The notes below the pieces were generated by a model. That model did not search any database. It was not told the DNA's origin and worked only from the letters and a program-made list of their open reading frames with translations. A DNA stretch of 64,000 nt from Paraglaciecola mesophila. GTDB taxonomy: Bacteria; Pseudomonadota; Gammaproteobacteria; Enterobacterales; Alteromonadaceae. Both the position numbers and the translations under genes were made by a program. Below are positions 47,591 to 56,561 of the stretch, piece by piece. How positions within the stretch are numbered: the stretch's first letter is position 1; each line of letters starts with the position of its first letter. The stretch is taken from assembly GCF_009906955.1 (NCBI RefSeq), contig NZ_CP047656.1:434001-498000 (forward strand), written 5' to 3'.

Positions 47591-49027
47591 GTGAGTGCAC
47601 TTGTTTGGTTAAGAACCGATTTAAGGAGTAGCTGGAATTCAGCAATAGATTATGCAGTCGCCAATCATGACAAGGTGAGTGCTGTGTATTACGTGACCAA
47701 GCAGCAGTGGTCAAAGTACCACATAGCGGGTTGTAAAATAGCGCTCATTTGTCAGCGCTTGCGTAATCTTCAAAAAGAATTACAGGCGCGCAACATTGAA
47801 TTGCTGGTGCTCGACGGCGATCTTTATGAAGGTCTACCCAAAAGCCTCAATGAACTATGTCTTAAAAACAGCATTACCCATGTGTATTGCAACGCTGAAT
47901 ACGAGTGGGATGAGCGCCAACGGGATGTTTCAGTGAAGCAAGCCCTGAAGAATATCGATGTCACTCTCGCCATGTTTCACGATACTTGTTTGGTGAAACC
48001 CACAGAAATCATGAACCTCAAAGGGGAGCCCTATAAAGTTTTCACCCCATATTTCAAACGGTGGTTAGAAGCCACGTTACAGCAATTACCCGGCATACCG
48101 GACAATGAGCATGCAAAACAGACGGGTCTTGAATCACCAGCGAATCAAAACCTATCGACCGCGATTAAGCCTTCTGAAACCAGCAATAATGCAAAAGTAA
48201 TGGATGTTTGGCCGGCTACAGCACCAGAGATAACTCAAAAATTAAACGCGTTTATCATTGAATTTGCGCCTGACTACCCTAAAAACCGTGATATCCCTTC
48301 GGTAGAAGGTACCAGTAAAATTTCACCATATCTGTCTATTGGAGCCCTGAGTCCTGCACAATGTTTATTCCATATCTTACAAGAGTACGGTGATGAGGCG
48401 TTATCGCCTGACCACGGTGCGTATACCTGGGTAAAAGAAATCGCATGGCGCGATTTTTACCGCTACGTTATGTTTCACTTTCCCCATGTCAGTCGTGGTT
48501 TACCTTTTCAAAAGCATTATCAATACTTTAAATGGGAAAACAACCAACAACATTTTGATGCGTGGAAAGCAGGGGAAACAGGCTATCCGATAGTGGACGC
48601 TGCCATGATTGCGTTGAAGCAAACAGGTTGGATGCACAACCGTTTACGAATGATTGTGGCGAGTTTCTATTGTAAACATCTTCTATTACCTTGGAAGTGG
48701 GCAGAAGATTATTTTATGAGTCAGCTTATCGATGGGGACTATGCTTCTAATAACGGTGGTTGGCAGTGGAGTGCATCAGTAGGAACAGACGCAGCCCCTT
48801 ACTTTCGAATATTCAACCCAACTACGCAAAGTGAACGTTTTGATCCTAAAGGCGAGTTTATTAAAACCTGGTTGCCTGCACTAGAACATTTGAGTCCTAA
48901 GCAAATACACGAACCCAGCAAGCACTGCGATGTACAGCGATTGGGGTATACACTGCCCATAGTCGAGCATAAAGCGTCCGTGGCTCGAACCAAAGAACGG
49001 TTTAAAGGTTTCCTAGCAGCACGTTAA
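47591..49027 (+). CDS. phrB: Deoxyribodipyrimidine photolyase (class I CPD)
   Basis: Photolyase repairs UV-induced pyrimidine dimers with blue light. The 478 residues comprise the N-terminal antenna-binding domain (LVWLRTDLRSSWN) and the C-terminal FAD domain. The photolyase signature region around YASNNGGWQWSASVGTDAAPYFR and WMHNRLRMIVASF is intact. The start is GTG 47591, preceded by AAGGGG. It lies divergent from the M2 peptidase and alone. The close match to the bacterial CPD class makes a cryptochrome role unlikely. Confidence 0.96.
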   Translation: MSALVWLRTDLRSSWNSAIDYAVANHDKVSAVYYVTKQQWSKYHIAGCKIALICQRLRNLQKELQARNIELLVLDGDLYEGLPKSLNELCLKNSITHVYCNAEYEWDERQRDVSVKQALKNIDVTLAMFHDTCLVKPTEIMNLKGEPYKVFTPYFKRWLEATLQQLPGIPDNEHAKQTGLESPANQNLSTAIKPSETSNNAKVMDVWPATAPEITQKLNAFIIEFAPDYPKNRDIPSVEGTSKISPYLSIGALSPAQCLFHILQEYGDEALSPDHGAYTWVKEIAWRDFYRYVMFHFPHVSRGLPFQKHYQYFKWENNQQHFDAWKAGETGYPIVDAAMIALKQTGWMHNRLRMIVASFYCKHLLLPWKWAEDYFMSQLIDGDYASNNGGWQWSASVGTDAAPYFRIFNPTTQSERFDPKGEFIKTWLPALEHLSPKQIHEPSKHCDVQRLGYTLPIVEHKASVARTKERFKGFLAAR

Positions 49028-49151
49028 TAAACTAAATTTTAAAGTACTGTTACTTCTACAAAACTGCCTTATAATGCCGCCGATTTATCAACACACAAGG
49101 TAACGCTGTTTATCGTTTAAACGGCTATGTTAGACGTTGAAGGAGCGCAAT

Positions 49152-49913
49152 ATGAGTATGAATAATCTGGATTTACTCGACTATTTTAATACCTTACTAA
49201 TGCCAGAAAAGGTGAAAGACTTTTGCCCAAACGGGCTGCAGATCGAAGGTAAATCAGAGATTAGTAAGGTGATTTGCGGCGTTACCGCTTCGCAGGCATT
49301 GATTGACCGCGCAATAGCATTAGATGCTGATGCCATTTTTGTACATCATGGCTTTTTCTGGAAGGGTGAGGCAGCTAATATTTGTGGCATGAAAAAAAAG
49401 CGTATCGCTGCGTTGTTGAAGCATGACATTAATTTATACGCCTATCATTTACCGTTAGATATTCACCCTGTTTTAGGCAATAACGCGCAACTAGGTAAGC
49501 TATTAAATGTTGAGGATATTCGTCCGCTAAACGCTGCTTCTCCTGAGGGGATTGTCATGCAGGGAACCATAAATGGTGGTATCTCAGGGGCTGATTTAAA
49601 GGCTAAATTAAATGCGCGTCTGGGTAGACAACCGTTACTTGAAAGCCCAAACTCAAAGCTTATTCATACTCTTGCTTGGTGCACCGGTGGCGGTCAAGGT
49701 TACATTGAAATAGCAGCGCAGCAAGGTATAGACGCATTTATTACGGGTGAAGTGTCGGAGCAAACGATTCACACGTCAAGAGAAATGAATATTCACTTTT
49801 ATGCCGCAGGCCACCATGCTACCGAGCGTTATGGTTCCCAGGCCGTTGCAGAACACCTACGAGCAGAAACCGCTTTAGACGTGATATTTGTTGATATCCC
49901 TAACCCAGCTTAA
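49152..49913 (+). CDS. NIF3/YbgI family metal-binding protein
   Basis: This protein of about 253 residues belongs to the Nif3/YbgI family, toroidal hexamers with a dinuclear metal site, often annotated GTP cyclohydrolase 1 type 2 without strong evidence. The metal-site motifs VHHGFFWKGE and AYHLPLDIHP and the C-terminal AGHHATERYG are intact. The start was set at ATG 49152 because AAGGAG is six bases upstream; an earlier TTG is unsupported. It is 27 bp upstream of the cmoM-like gene and probably cotranscribed. Confidence 0.93.
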   Translation: MSMNNLDLLDYFNTLLMPEKVKDFCPNGLQIEGKSEISKVICGVTASQALIDRAIALDADAIFVHHGFFWKGEAANICGMKKKRIAALLKHDINLYAYHLPLDIHPVLGNNAQLGKLLNVEDIRPLNAASPEGIVMQGTINGGISGADLKAKLNARLGRQPLLESPNSKLIHTLAWCTGGGQGYIEIAAQQGIDAFITGEVSEQTIHTSREMNIHFYAAGHHATERYGSQAVAEHLRAETALDVIFVDIPNPA

Positions 49914-49940
49914 CGCTATATTTATCACTGAGAAAAAAGA

Positions 49941-50699
49941 ATGAGTAGCGAGCGCCATGATCAAAATTTTGATGCGATAGCCAACAAATTTGAGCAGAAT
50001 ATTTATGGCACCAGTAAAGGGCGTTTGCGTCACGAACTGCTGCAGTACTATTTAGTTAAAAACATTAATTTGAACTCATTGGATACTGCATTGGACGCGG
50101 GAGGTGGTACAGGCGAAATGTCAAAAGTATTGCTTGATGCAGGTGTTAACGTCACTTTGAGTGATATTTCGAATGAAACCTTGAATATTGCCCAACAAAA
50201 ATGTGCGAACTCACCGGCGTTATCGTGCATTCACAGTGACATTCTGAGTTTGCCGTCAGTTGAATATAACTTGGTTGTCTGTCATGCGGTTTTAGAATGG
50301 TTACGTGATCCTTTTGCAAATATTGAGAAATTAATTGAAATGACAAAAGTCGGGGGGTACTTGTCACTGAGCTTTTTTAATAAAGACGCACAACTGATGG
50401 GGAATTTACTGTACGGAAATTTTGATTATGTGAAGCAAGGCATGCAGGTTAAAAACCGAGTACGGTTAAGCCCTAATAATCCATTGCGCCCTAAAGAGGT
50501 TATCGACTTTCTGCATCAGCAAAAGGTGACGATAACATCGATGGCAGGTATTCGCTGTTTCCATGATTATTTAAAAGACACTGCGATGCAGCAAAGTCAT
50601 TATGTTCAACTTAAAGACGCCGAACTCACTTATGGTGATAAGGAGCCATTTATGTGGCTAGGAAAATATTTTCATATCATCATGCGCAGAGACGCTTAA
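49941..50699 (+). CDS. cmoM: tRNA 5-carboxymethoxyuridine methyltransferase
   Basis: CmoM (formerly SmtA) methylates the carboxyl of cmo5U34 in wobble-position tRNAs to mcmo5U. The 252 residues form a class I SAM methyltransferase with motif I LDAGGGTGEMS at about residues 53-63 and the characteristic CHAVLEWL segment. The N-terminus DQNFDAIANKFEQNIYGTSKGRLR fits CmoM closely. It is translated downstream of the Nif3-like gene, with a short gap and GAGAAAAAAG ribosome binding site, and is convergent with the glutathione peroxidase gene. Confidence 0.92.
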   Translation: MSSERHDQNFDAIANKFEQNIYGTSKGRLRHELLQYYLVKNINLNSLDTALDAGGGTGEMSKVLLDAGVNVTLSDISNETLNIAQQKCANSPALSCIHSDILSLPSVEYNLVVCHAVLEWLRDPFANIEKLIEMTKVGGYLSLSFFNKDAQLMGNLLYGNFDYVKQGMQVKNRVRLSPNNPLRPKEVIDFLHQQKVTITSMAGIRCFHDYLKDTAMQQSHYVQLKDAELTYGDKEPFMWLGKYFHIIMRRDA

Positions 50700-50727
50700 G
50701 CAAAGTTGAGTTTACATATGAGCCTTT

Positions 50728-51213
50728 TTATCGATTTAATAAGGCACGTATGTCATTTTCAATTTGTTCTGGCTTGGTCTTAGGCGAATAACGTTTAACA
50801 ACGTTTCCATGTGAATCGACCAAGAACTTAGTGAAGTTCCATTTTATTCGGGTGGAACCGAATATGCCAGGGGCATGCTTTTTCAAATACATGAAAAGCG
50901 GGTGTGCATTGATCCCATTCACCTCAACCTTAGCAAAAAGGGGAAAAGTGATGGAAAATTGCTTTGTGCAAAAATCCTCGATTTGGCTATCGTCTCCCGG
51001 TTCTTGACCGCCAAACTGGTTACACGGGAAGGCTAATACATCAAAGTCTCGCTCGGCAAACGTATCCTGCAGTGCTTGTAGACCCGCATATTGAGGGGTG
51101 AAACCACATTTACTTGCTGTATTAACAATCAACAGGACCCTTCCGTGATATATGTCCATGGAAAGGGCGTGACCGTTACTGTGTTTTGCGGCAAATTGGT
51201 AAATGTTATTCAC
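50728..51213 (-). CDS. Glutathione peroxidase-family thiol peroxidase
   Basis: This 161-residue peroxidase reduces hydrogen or lipid peroxides. The catalytic site uses Cys36 (ASKCGFTPQY), with no selenocysteine; the Gln (PCNQFGGQEPG) and Trp (KWNFTKFLVD) of the tetrad are conserved. Cys-type bacterial enzymes of this family often use thioredoxin as much as glutathione. There is no signal peptide, so it is cytoplasmic. It is divergent from the dehydrogenase gene and convergent with cmoM. Confidence 0.93.
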   Translation of the reverse strand: MNNIYQFAAKHSNGHALSMDIYHGRVLLIVNTASKCGFTPQYAGLQALQDTFAERDFDVLAFPCNQFGGQEPGDDSQIEDFCTKQFSITFPLFAKVEVNGINAHPLFMYLKKHAPGIFGSTRIKWNFTKFLVDSHGNVVKRYSPKTKPEQIENDIRALLNR

Positions 51214-51289
51214 GGTTTCATTCCGATTTTTATATGAATGTAATATAGTGGCATTTTTATGAAAACGATCAAGGATTTAAAGCATCATT

Positions 51290-52162
51290 ATGACAACAAA
51301 AGTAGCGTTTATCGGACTCGGAGTCATGGGCTTTCCAATGGCCGGGCACCTCACAAAATGTGATTTTGATGTCACCGTATTTAACCGTACTCAATCAAAA
51401 GCCGATAAGTGGCTAATCTCTTATAATGGACAAGCTAAGACTAGCCCAGCAAAAGCGGCAAAAGACACAGATATTATTTTTATTTGTGTGGGTAATGATC
51501 ACGACTTGCGTTCGGTCGTATGTGGCAGTGATGGGGTTTTATCTACAGCAAAAAACGGCGCTATAATTGTCGATCATACTACCGCCTCAGCAGATGTTGC
51601 GCGAGAGCTTGCTGCATTATCGGCCGCACAAGAAGTGGCTTTTTTAGATGCACCCGTGTCAGGCGGTGAGGCTGGGGCAATAAATGGTCAACTGACCGTT
51701 ATGATCGGAGGCGACAAGCAGGCCTTTAACAAGGTTAAACCCGCTATTGATGCGTATGCTAAGTTTAGTCAACTTCTCGGCCCAACTGGCAGTGGGCAGC
51801 TTGCTAAAATGATGAATCAAATTTGTATTGCAGGTGTTGTTCAAGGGCTTGCAGAGGCACTACATTTTGGGCAGAACGCTGGACTTGACTGCGAATCGGT
51901 AATCGATGTGATTTCAAAGGGTGCAGCGCAATCATGGCAGATGGATAATAGATCAAAAACCATGTTGGCGGGAGAATATGAGTTTGGCTTTGCTGTAGAT
52001 TGGATGCGAAAAGATTTAGGCATCGCCCTCGAAGAAGCGCGGCGAAATGGCAGTACATTATCGTTAACCGCGTTGGTAGATCAATTTTATGCCGATGTTC
52101 AGCGCCAAGGTGGCAATCGCTACGATACGTCCAGCCTTTTGACTCGATTAAATCAGCCATGA
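51290..52162 (+). CDS. Beta-hydroxyacid dehydrogenase (3-HIBADH family)
   Basis: This 290-residue NAD(P)-dependent dehydrogenase of the 3-hydroxyisobutyrate/tartronate semialdehyde reductase family has a Rossmann N-terminus FIGLGVMGFPMAGHL, the substrate loop DAPVSGGEAGA and the catalytic Lys in GSGQLAKMMNQ. The substrate could be 3-hydroxyisobutyrate, glycolaldehyde-type compounds or succinic semialdehyde; the sequence does not decide. It is not next to a valine or glyoxylate pathway gene. It is followed 78 bp later by a small lipoprotein. Confidence 0.9.
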   Translation: MTTKVAFIGLGVMGFPMAGHLTKCDFDVTVFNRTQSKADKWLISYNGQAKTSPAKAAKDTDIIFICVGNDHDLRSVVCGSDGVLSTAKNGAIIVDHTTASADVARELAALSAAQEVAFLDAPVSGGEAGAINGQLTVMIGGDKQAFNKVKPAIDAYAKFSQLLGPTGSGQLAKMMNQICIAGVVQGLAEALHFGQNAGLDCESVIDVISKGAAQSWQMDNRSKTMLAGEYEFGFAVDWMRKDLGIALEEARRNGSTLSLTALVDQFYADVQRQGGNRYDTSSLLTRLNQP

Positions 52163-52240
52163 CAAACCGCTTTTGTTATCGTGACGGTCATTTTGAATCT
52201 AAAGCTAATTACGGATGCTGCACGCTTAAAAGGAATAGAA

Positions 52241-52504
52241 ATGAAGAATAAAATGCTAATAGTGCTGGGCGCAATAGTTGCGCTAAGCGCCTGTACCACA
52301 CCATACGGCTATCACGATCCTGCGCCTGATACGTGCGATGGTGCCCCCGGATGTGCCGTGTATGCCGTATACAAAGGAATAACCAAAACAAAGCCTAAAC
52401 AAGGGCAAAAGTGTGGGGAAATGTCAGGTGAACAAAAGCGCGAATGCGCTGCCCAAGTCGATGCGATAAAAAGTGCTATCGATAATGCCAAGCGCAACAA
52501 ATAA
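52241..52504 (+). CDS. Small cysteine-containing lipoprotein
   Basis: This 87-residue predicted lipoprotein starts at ATG 52241, after an AAAGGAAT ribosome binding site. It has a classical signal, MLIVLGAIVALSAC (lipidated Cys18). The mature part has four more cysteines, in DTCDGAPGC, GQKCGEM and RECAAQ, which could form two disulfides, and a Lys-rich C-terminus. The upstream in-frame start at 52181 would bury the signal peptide. No family is recognised. The gene follows the dehydrogenase and ends at a stem-loop at 52531. Confidence 0.75.
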   Translation: MKNKMLIVLGAIVALSACTTPYGYHDPAPDTCDGAPGCAVYAVYKGITKTKPKQGQKCGEMSGEQKRECAAQVDAIKSAIDNAKRNK

Positions 52505-52530
52505 AACAAACTGAAGAGAGAAGATAAGAG

Positions 52531-52552
52531 ACTAGGGCTCGTTGGCCCTAGT
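52531..52552. terminator. Stem-loop terminator candidate between convergent genes
   Basis: An 8-bp stem (ACTAGGGC/GCCCTAGT) with a 6-nt loop lies between the small lipoprotein and FapA-like genes. The plus-strand T-run is broken (TTTAATTTA), so it is a modest terminator. Confidence 0.6.
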
Positions 52553-52572
52553 TTAATTTAACTGACTCTGAG

Positions 52573-54228
52573 CTAAGTGCTGGCATCACATTGCCATTGA
52601 TGACCGTGGAAACTAATATTAGCTTTTCCGTGTTCACGTTCAGCTCGCCAAGTACGATTATTCAACTTAATGACCACACCTGGGTAAATGCGCTTATTAG
52701 CAGAAACGACAATTTGCTGCTGATAGTTCTCTTTACTTGCGGCCAGTTCTAATGCTTTTTGCTCAAGCCACTGCATTAATTGATGTTCATTTTCAAACAA
52801 CTCTTGGGCAGCGTTGACTTTGCCTTGCAGATCTTCCGGTATAAATTTGCTACGAATTATTTTCATACGGTCTTCATGGCGGCTACAGTTTTGCCTAATC
52901 TGCCGTACTAGCTCGTCTAAGGAGTCTTTGCGCGCTAATAAGGTATTGAACCCATCGCTGAAATCTATGGTTAAGTTGCTACCTGACACCGCACCAAATG
53001 TACCTGCTTGTACTCGGTTTTGACTAAATATCGAGCAAGCGAATAAATTGCCATTGGGTTTATCGATAGGGCCAACAGACAACTCTTTTCGGCACACCAC
53101 TTTGCTAAATGCCAATTGACGGCCGATGCTTACGCCTCCATCACATTTTATATCAAGGCCTTGTCCATGCTGAATATGAATGCTTCCTTTGGCTCGCAAT
53201 GTGGTGCTGTATTCGGTCCCCGCATCGTTGACTTTCCCCATGGCGCCCTCGGTGATAATGATATCGCCACCTGCGTGAATAATAGCTGACTCAACGAAGC
53301 CATTAACGGTTACGTCACCCGTGGCATACACTTCCATTTTTTCAGTGATATCTCCATTCACCAGAACGGCACCATCGTAATTTACATTACCTGTTCCAAC
53401 GTTAACCCCCTTACAGATATAAGTATCATCCACCCACATTTTCTGATCTTTAAATTTAGGCATGCCAGAAATTTCAGCGATCAGAATGTTTTCATCTCTT
53501 TCACTTATGGCTGTGCCATCACCAGGTCGCAGTTTGAGCCATTCACCGGCTTTGGGAGTGATCGTTTCACCTGTTACGGTATATCCGGCCCGTCCTTTTG
53601 AGGGGGGAAGTCTTCTTAATAATTCTGTCCCGACTTTAACGCAAATAATGTCGCCCAAATTACGCATGTCTACACGGCCATGTTGGGATGCCTGCGGGCG
53701 CAAGATACGATCCAACGCATTTTGTACTAGGGGCTGTAACTTAGAGGAGCGTCCGGTTTTTGGAGGTAGGCCTTTGGCAATCATGCTACTAACTGATTCT
53801 CCAGCTAATGCGCCTAAATATGATTGCAGAAGAGCTGCTAAACGTTTGCTACTTACACCTCTGACAATTTTATGATGCTTCGCCTGTCGATATAAGTCGT
53901 CTAAGGTCAGAGTAACAGCACCGTAACCTTTAATGATTGTCATGGTGGCACTGAGTTGCCCATCTTCTATTTTACATTTTATTTCGTTGTCTTTGCGCTC
54001 ACCTACGCGCTCAATCACTGTGTCACTGGATTCAGATTTTACGGCTTTTTGTGTATTCTCTAATAAGGTTAGAATGGCATCATCATGAATATAAAAATCT
54101 GCAAATTCGCTTTGTTTTATCGCGTTTTGCATAAGATGAATATCGATTTTACCGCTTAATTCTAGCGGGTTGATGTGCACACTTAAATGCGTACCTGACT
54201 CATCCAGTTTTAAGGTAACTCCTTGCAT
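52573..54228 (-). CDS. FapA/DUF342 family protein
   Basis: This 551-residue protein belongs to the FapA (DUF342) family. The central region (about 200-400) has repeated short beta segments with ADGDVTVNGF-type and AGGDIIITEGAMGKV-type units, consistent with a right-handed beta-helix. A coiled coil follows at about 440-500 and a small C-terminal beta domain with GVVIKLNNRTW. FapA proteins are linked to flagellar assembly or chemotaxis in other bacteria, but no flagellar genes lie nearby. The start at ATG 54228 has a TAGG ribosome binding site eight bases upstream. Its role here is unknown. Confidence 0.85.
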   Translation of the reverse strand: MQGVTLKLDESGTHLSVHINPLELSGKIDIHLMQNAIKQSEFADFYIHDDAILTLLENTQKAVKSESSDTVIERVGERKDNEIKCKIEDGQLSATMTIIKGYGAVTLTLDDLYRQAKHHKIVRGVSSKRLAALLQSYLGALAGESVSSMIAKGLPPKTGRSSKLQPLVQNALDRILRPQASQHGRVDMRNLGDIICVKVGTELLRRLPPSKGRAGYTVTGETITPKAGEWLKLRPGDGTAISERDENILIAEISGMPKFKDQKMWVDDTYICKGVNVGTGNVNYDGAVLVNGDITEKMEVYATGDVTVNGFVESAIIHAGGDIIITEGAMGKVNDAGTEYSTTLRAKGSIHIQHGQGLDIKCDGGVSIGRQLAFSKVVCRKELSVGPIDKPNGNLFACSIFSQNRVQAGTFGAVSGSNLTIDFSDGFNTLLARKDSLDELVRQIRQNCSRHEDRMKIIRSKFIPEDLQGKVNAAQELFENEHQLMQWLEQKALELAASKENYQQQIVVSANKRIYPGVVIKLNNRTWRAEREHGKANISFHGHQWQCDAST

Positions 54229-54377
54229 CCTAACCACCTACATTTTCAATATAAAAAACATACAGACGTTACGAATGTATAGACAGCTATACAAACGCAC
54301 TGTAATTCATACTCACTTATCGGTCATACTTAAAATTGCATGATGTAATTTTGACTATACCTCGGATAATATCCAGC

Positions 54378-55829
54378 TCAAAGCTGTTCAGCGTATGTAT
54401 ATAACGCTTTAAGTATGGCTAATTTATCGCTATTCGAGTGATATTGTTCACAGAGAAGCTCTAAGGTCTGCACATAATCAGACATAGTGATGCTTGATGG
54501 AGAAGCGTCATCTAACAAGCGGAACTTACGATGATTTTGCCAACGTTGCATTTCCTGCTCATTTAAAGAAGTAGGAAAGTTACGTGCTTTATAATAGAAC
54601 AATAAGTTGGCTAATCGTGAGTCTTCAAACGGTAAGGTTAAATCTGCTAACTGTTCGGGTGTGCTTTGTCGCACTTGGTCTATTAACGAGCGATCCCTAG
54701 GGCTAAAGAAACCGCCGCTGTACAAGGAATGATCGGCTTCTTGGGGAGCATGCTCTGATTCGGAACGATGGACTTCAATGAGCTTTTCAACTAGCTCGGG
54801 GTGTTGCTTGAGTGTCTGTAGGTTTTGTAAGCAGGCTTGGCGATCTATGCCTAATCTTGCGGCATTTTCTTCATTCAATGTTTTGGCTGGCGCAAGCACT
54901 GGGCTTTTATTCACATGTATTAATTTTATGGGTAATCTTTGTTCTCCCTCATTGAGCATGCTTGATGGTGTGTATAACTTTTCAATGATTTCTTCTACCG
55001 ACAGTGCTAGCAATGGCTGAATATCAAGGGAAAGGTTTAGAACAATAAAGGCGTTTTTATTCGTAGGATGTTGAGCAATCGGTGCCACCCAAGTGCAGCA
55101 GCCATTGATTGCCGGCAATTTAGATGAAATGTGCACAAGGGGGGTATGAGCTTGTGTATCGATTAATGCAATAACATTCTTCTTAAGTCGCAAATTAAAT
55201 AGATAGTCATACAGTTTAGGCTGCGCCGCTTTAACGAGCTTCGCTACGCCAATCGTTGCGTAGACATCTGACATGGCGTCATGGGCCGCTGAATGTTCAA
55301 TATTATTTGCCTTACTTAAATCTTCTAGTTTAAAACTTGGGCTACCATCTTCCTTTAACGGCCACTCAATTCCGTCAGGACGTAGGGCGTAGCAGGCTCT
55401 TACCACGTCGATTATATCCCAGCGACTGTTGCCGTTTCGCCATTCCCGTTCATACGGGTCATAAAAGTTACGGTATAAGGTGTAGCGTGTTACCTCATCA
55501 TCAAAACGAATATTGTTGTAGCCCGCAACACAGGTTTCTGGTTGTGAGAATTCATCATGTATTTTCTCAATAAATTCAGGCTCAATCATGCCATCACGCA
55601 AGCTGTGTTGCGGCGTAATGCCAGTGATTAAACAAGCCTGAGGATGAGGTAAATAGTCATTGGGAATTTGGTTAAATATCATCAAAGGCTGGGAAATTAT
55701 ATTTAAATCAAGATCCGTACGGATACCGGCAAATTGACAAGCGGGATCTTTTTGCGGATTGACGCCCCAGGTTTCATAATCGTGCCAGTAGATTGAGGGT
55801 GTGGACACAGTATTCCTTATCGTTTTCAT
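54378..55829 (-). CDS. sbcB: Exodeoxyribonuclease I
   Basis: ExoI degrades single-stranded DNA 3' to 5' and acts in recombination and mismatch repair. The 483 residues include the N-terminal DnaQ-like exonuclease domain with HDYETWGVNP (ExoI motif), FAGIRTDLDLN and the AAHDAMSDVYATIGVAKL exoIII-type motif, followed by the SH3-like and C-terminal helical domains. It is monocistronic on the minus strand, with about 210 bp to the divergent CBS protein gene. The length is normal. Confidence 0.97.
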   Translation of the reverse strand: MKTIRNTVSTPSIYWHDYETWGVNPQKDPACQFAGIRTDLDLNIISQPLMIFNQIPNDYLPHPQACLITGITPQHSLRDGMIEPEFIEKIHDEFSQPETCVAGYNNIRFDDEVTRYTLYRNFYDPYEREWRNGNSRWDIIDVVRACYALRPDGIEWPLKEDGSPSFKLEDLSKANNIEHSAAHDAMSDVYATIGVAKLVKAAQPKLYDYLFNLRLKKNVIALIDTQAHTPLVHISSKLPAINGCCTWVAPIAQHPTNKNAFIVLNLSLDIQPLLALSVEEIIEKLYTPSSMLNEGEQRLPIKLIHVNKSPVLAPAKTLNEENAARLGIDRQACLQNLQTLKQHPELVEKLIEVHRSESEHAPQEADHSLYSGGFFSPRDRSLIDQVRQSTPEQLADLTLPFEDSRLANLLFYYKARNFPTSLNEQEMQRWQNHRKFRLLDDASPSSITMSDYVQTLELLCEQYHSNSDKLAILKALYTYAEQL

Positions 55830-56041
55830 TCTATGACGATCTCAACAGAATTATCCTGCAAACTCAAATTAAACCCTGTTTTTTGCGCATAACTATGTAA
55901 TTTGATTGAAGATTGTATTTAATTATCTTCAACATACTAAAGTTGTATCGGTTAAGCCTATTAAAAATGGCCGTTTGTGCTTAACTAAAGGTGTGTGTTA
56001 ACAAATTGTTGTACAAATGGTAGTTCACCTTTGGAGTATTT

Positions 56042-56461
56042 ATGCAATCATTACGTGTCAGCGATTATATGAATTGCCGCCCAGTGACATTTTCCATTGA
56101 AATGTCCGTTGCCGAGGCGGTAGAACGTTTGTTACAAAGTGGTCAAACAGGAGGGCCTGTAGTTGATGATCACAATAAAGTGGTCGGTTTCCTGTCTGAA
56201 CAAGATTGTTTAGTACAAATGATTGAATCTAGCTATTACCGAGAGCAAGTGTGTCGAGTCAAAGACATTATGCAGACTGAAGTTATATCCATTCGCCCTT
56301 ATGTGTCTGTGATTGAACAAGCCCAGAAAATGCTTGTTGCTAAGCCAAAAGTGTACCCGATAGTGGATGACGATGGGTATTTAATGGGAACGATAAATCG
56401 CTCGCAGTTATTAAATGCAATCGACATGCAGCTTAGGGATGGTTATCGCATTGCAGGCTGA
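56042..56461 (+). CDS. Two-CBS-domain protein
   Basis: This 139-residue protein consists almost entirely of a Bateman module: CBS 1 at about residues 8-60 (DYMNCRPVTFSIEMSVAEAVE) and CBS 2 at about 75-132 (VKDIMQTEVISIRPYVSVIEQA). Such modules bind adenine nucleotides and regulate partners. No effector domain or partner is evident. The ribosome binding site GGAG lies about eight bases before the ATG. It is adjacent to but not clearly in one operon with hrpA (100-bp gap). Confidence 0.9.
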   Translation: MQSLRVSDYMNCRPVTFSIEMSVAEAVERLLQSGQTGGPVVDDHNKVVGFLSEQDCLVQMIESSYYREQVCRVKDIMQTEVISIRPYVSVIEQAQKMLVAKPKVYPIVDDDGYLMGTINRSQLLNAIDMQLRDGYRIAG

Positions 56462-56561
56462 GCTTTTTTAATGCTTTTCCCGTACAGGTACTAGTATTTA
56501 AATACTCATTCTTCTAGGATCTACACCCATGATGGTTGTCCCCTAGTATGAGCAAATTTTA

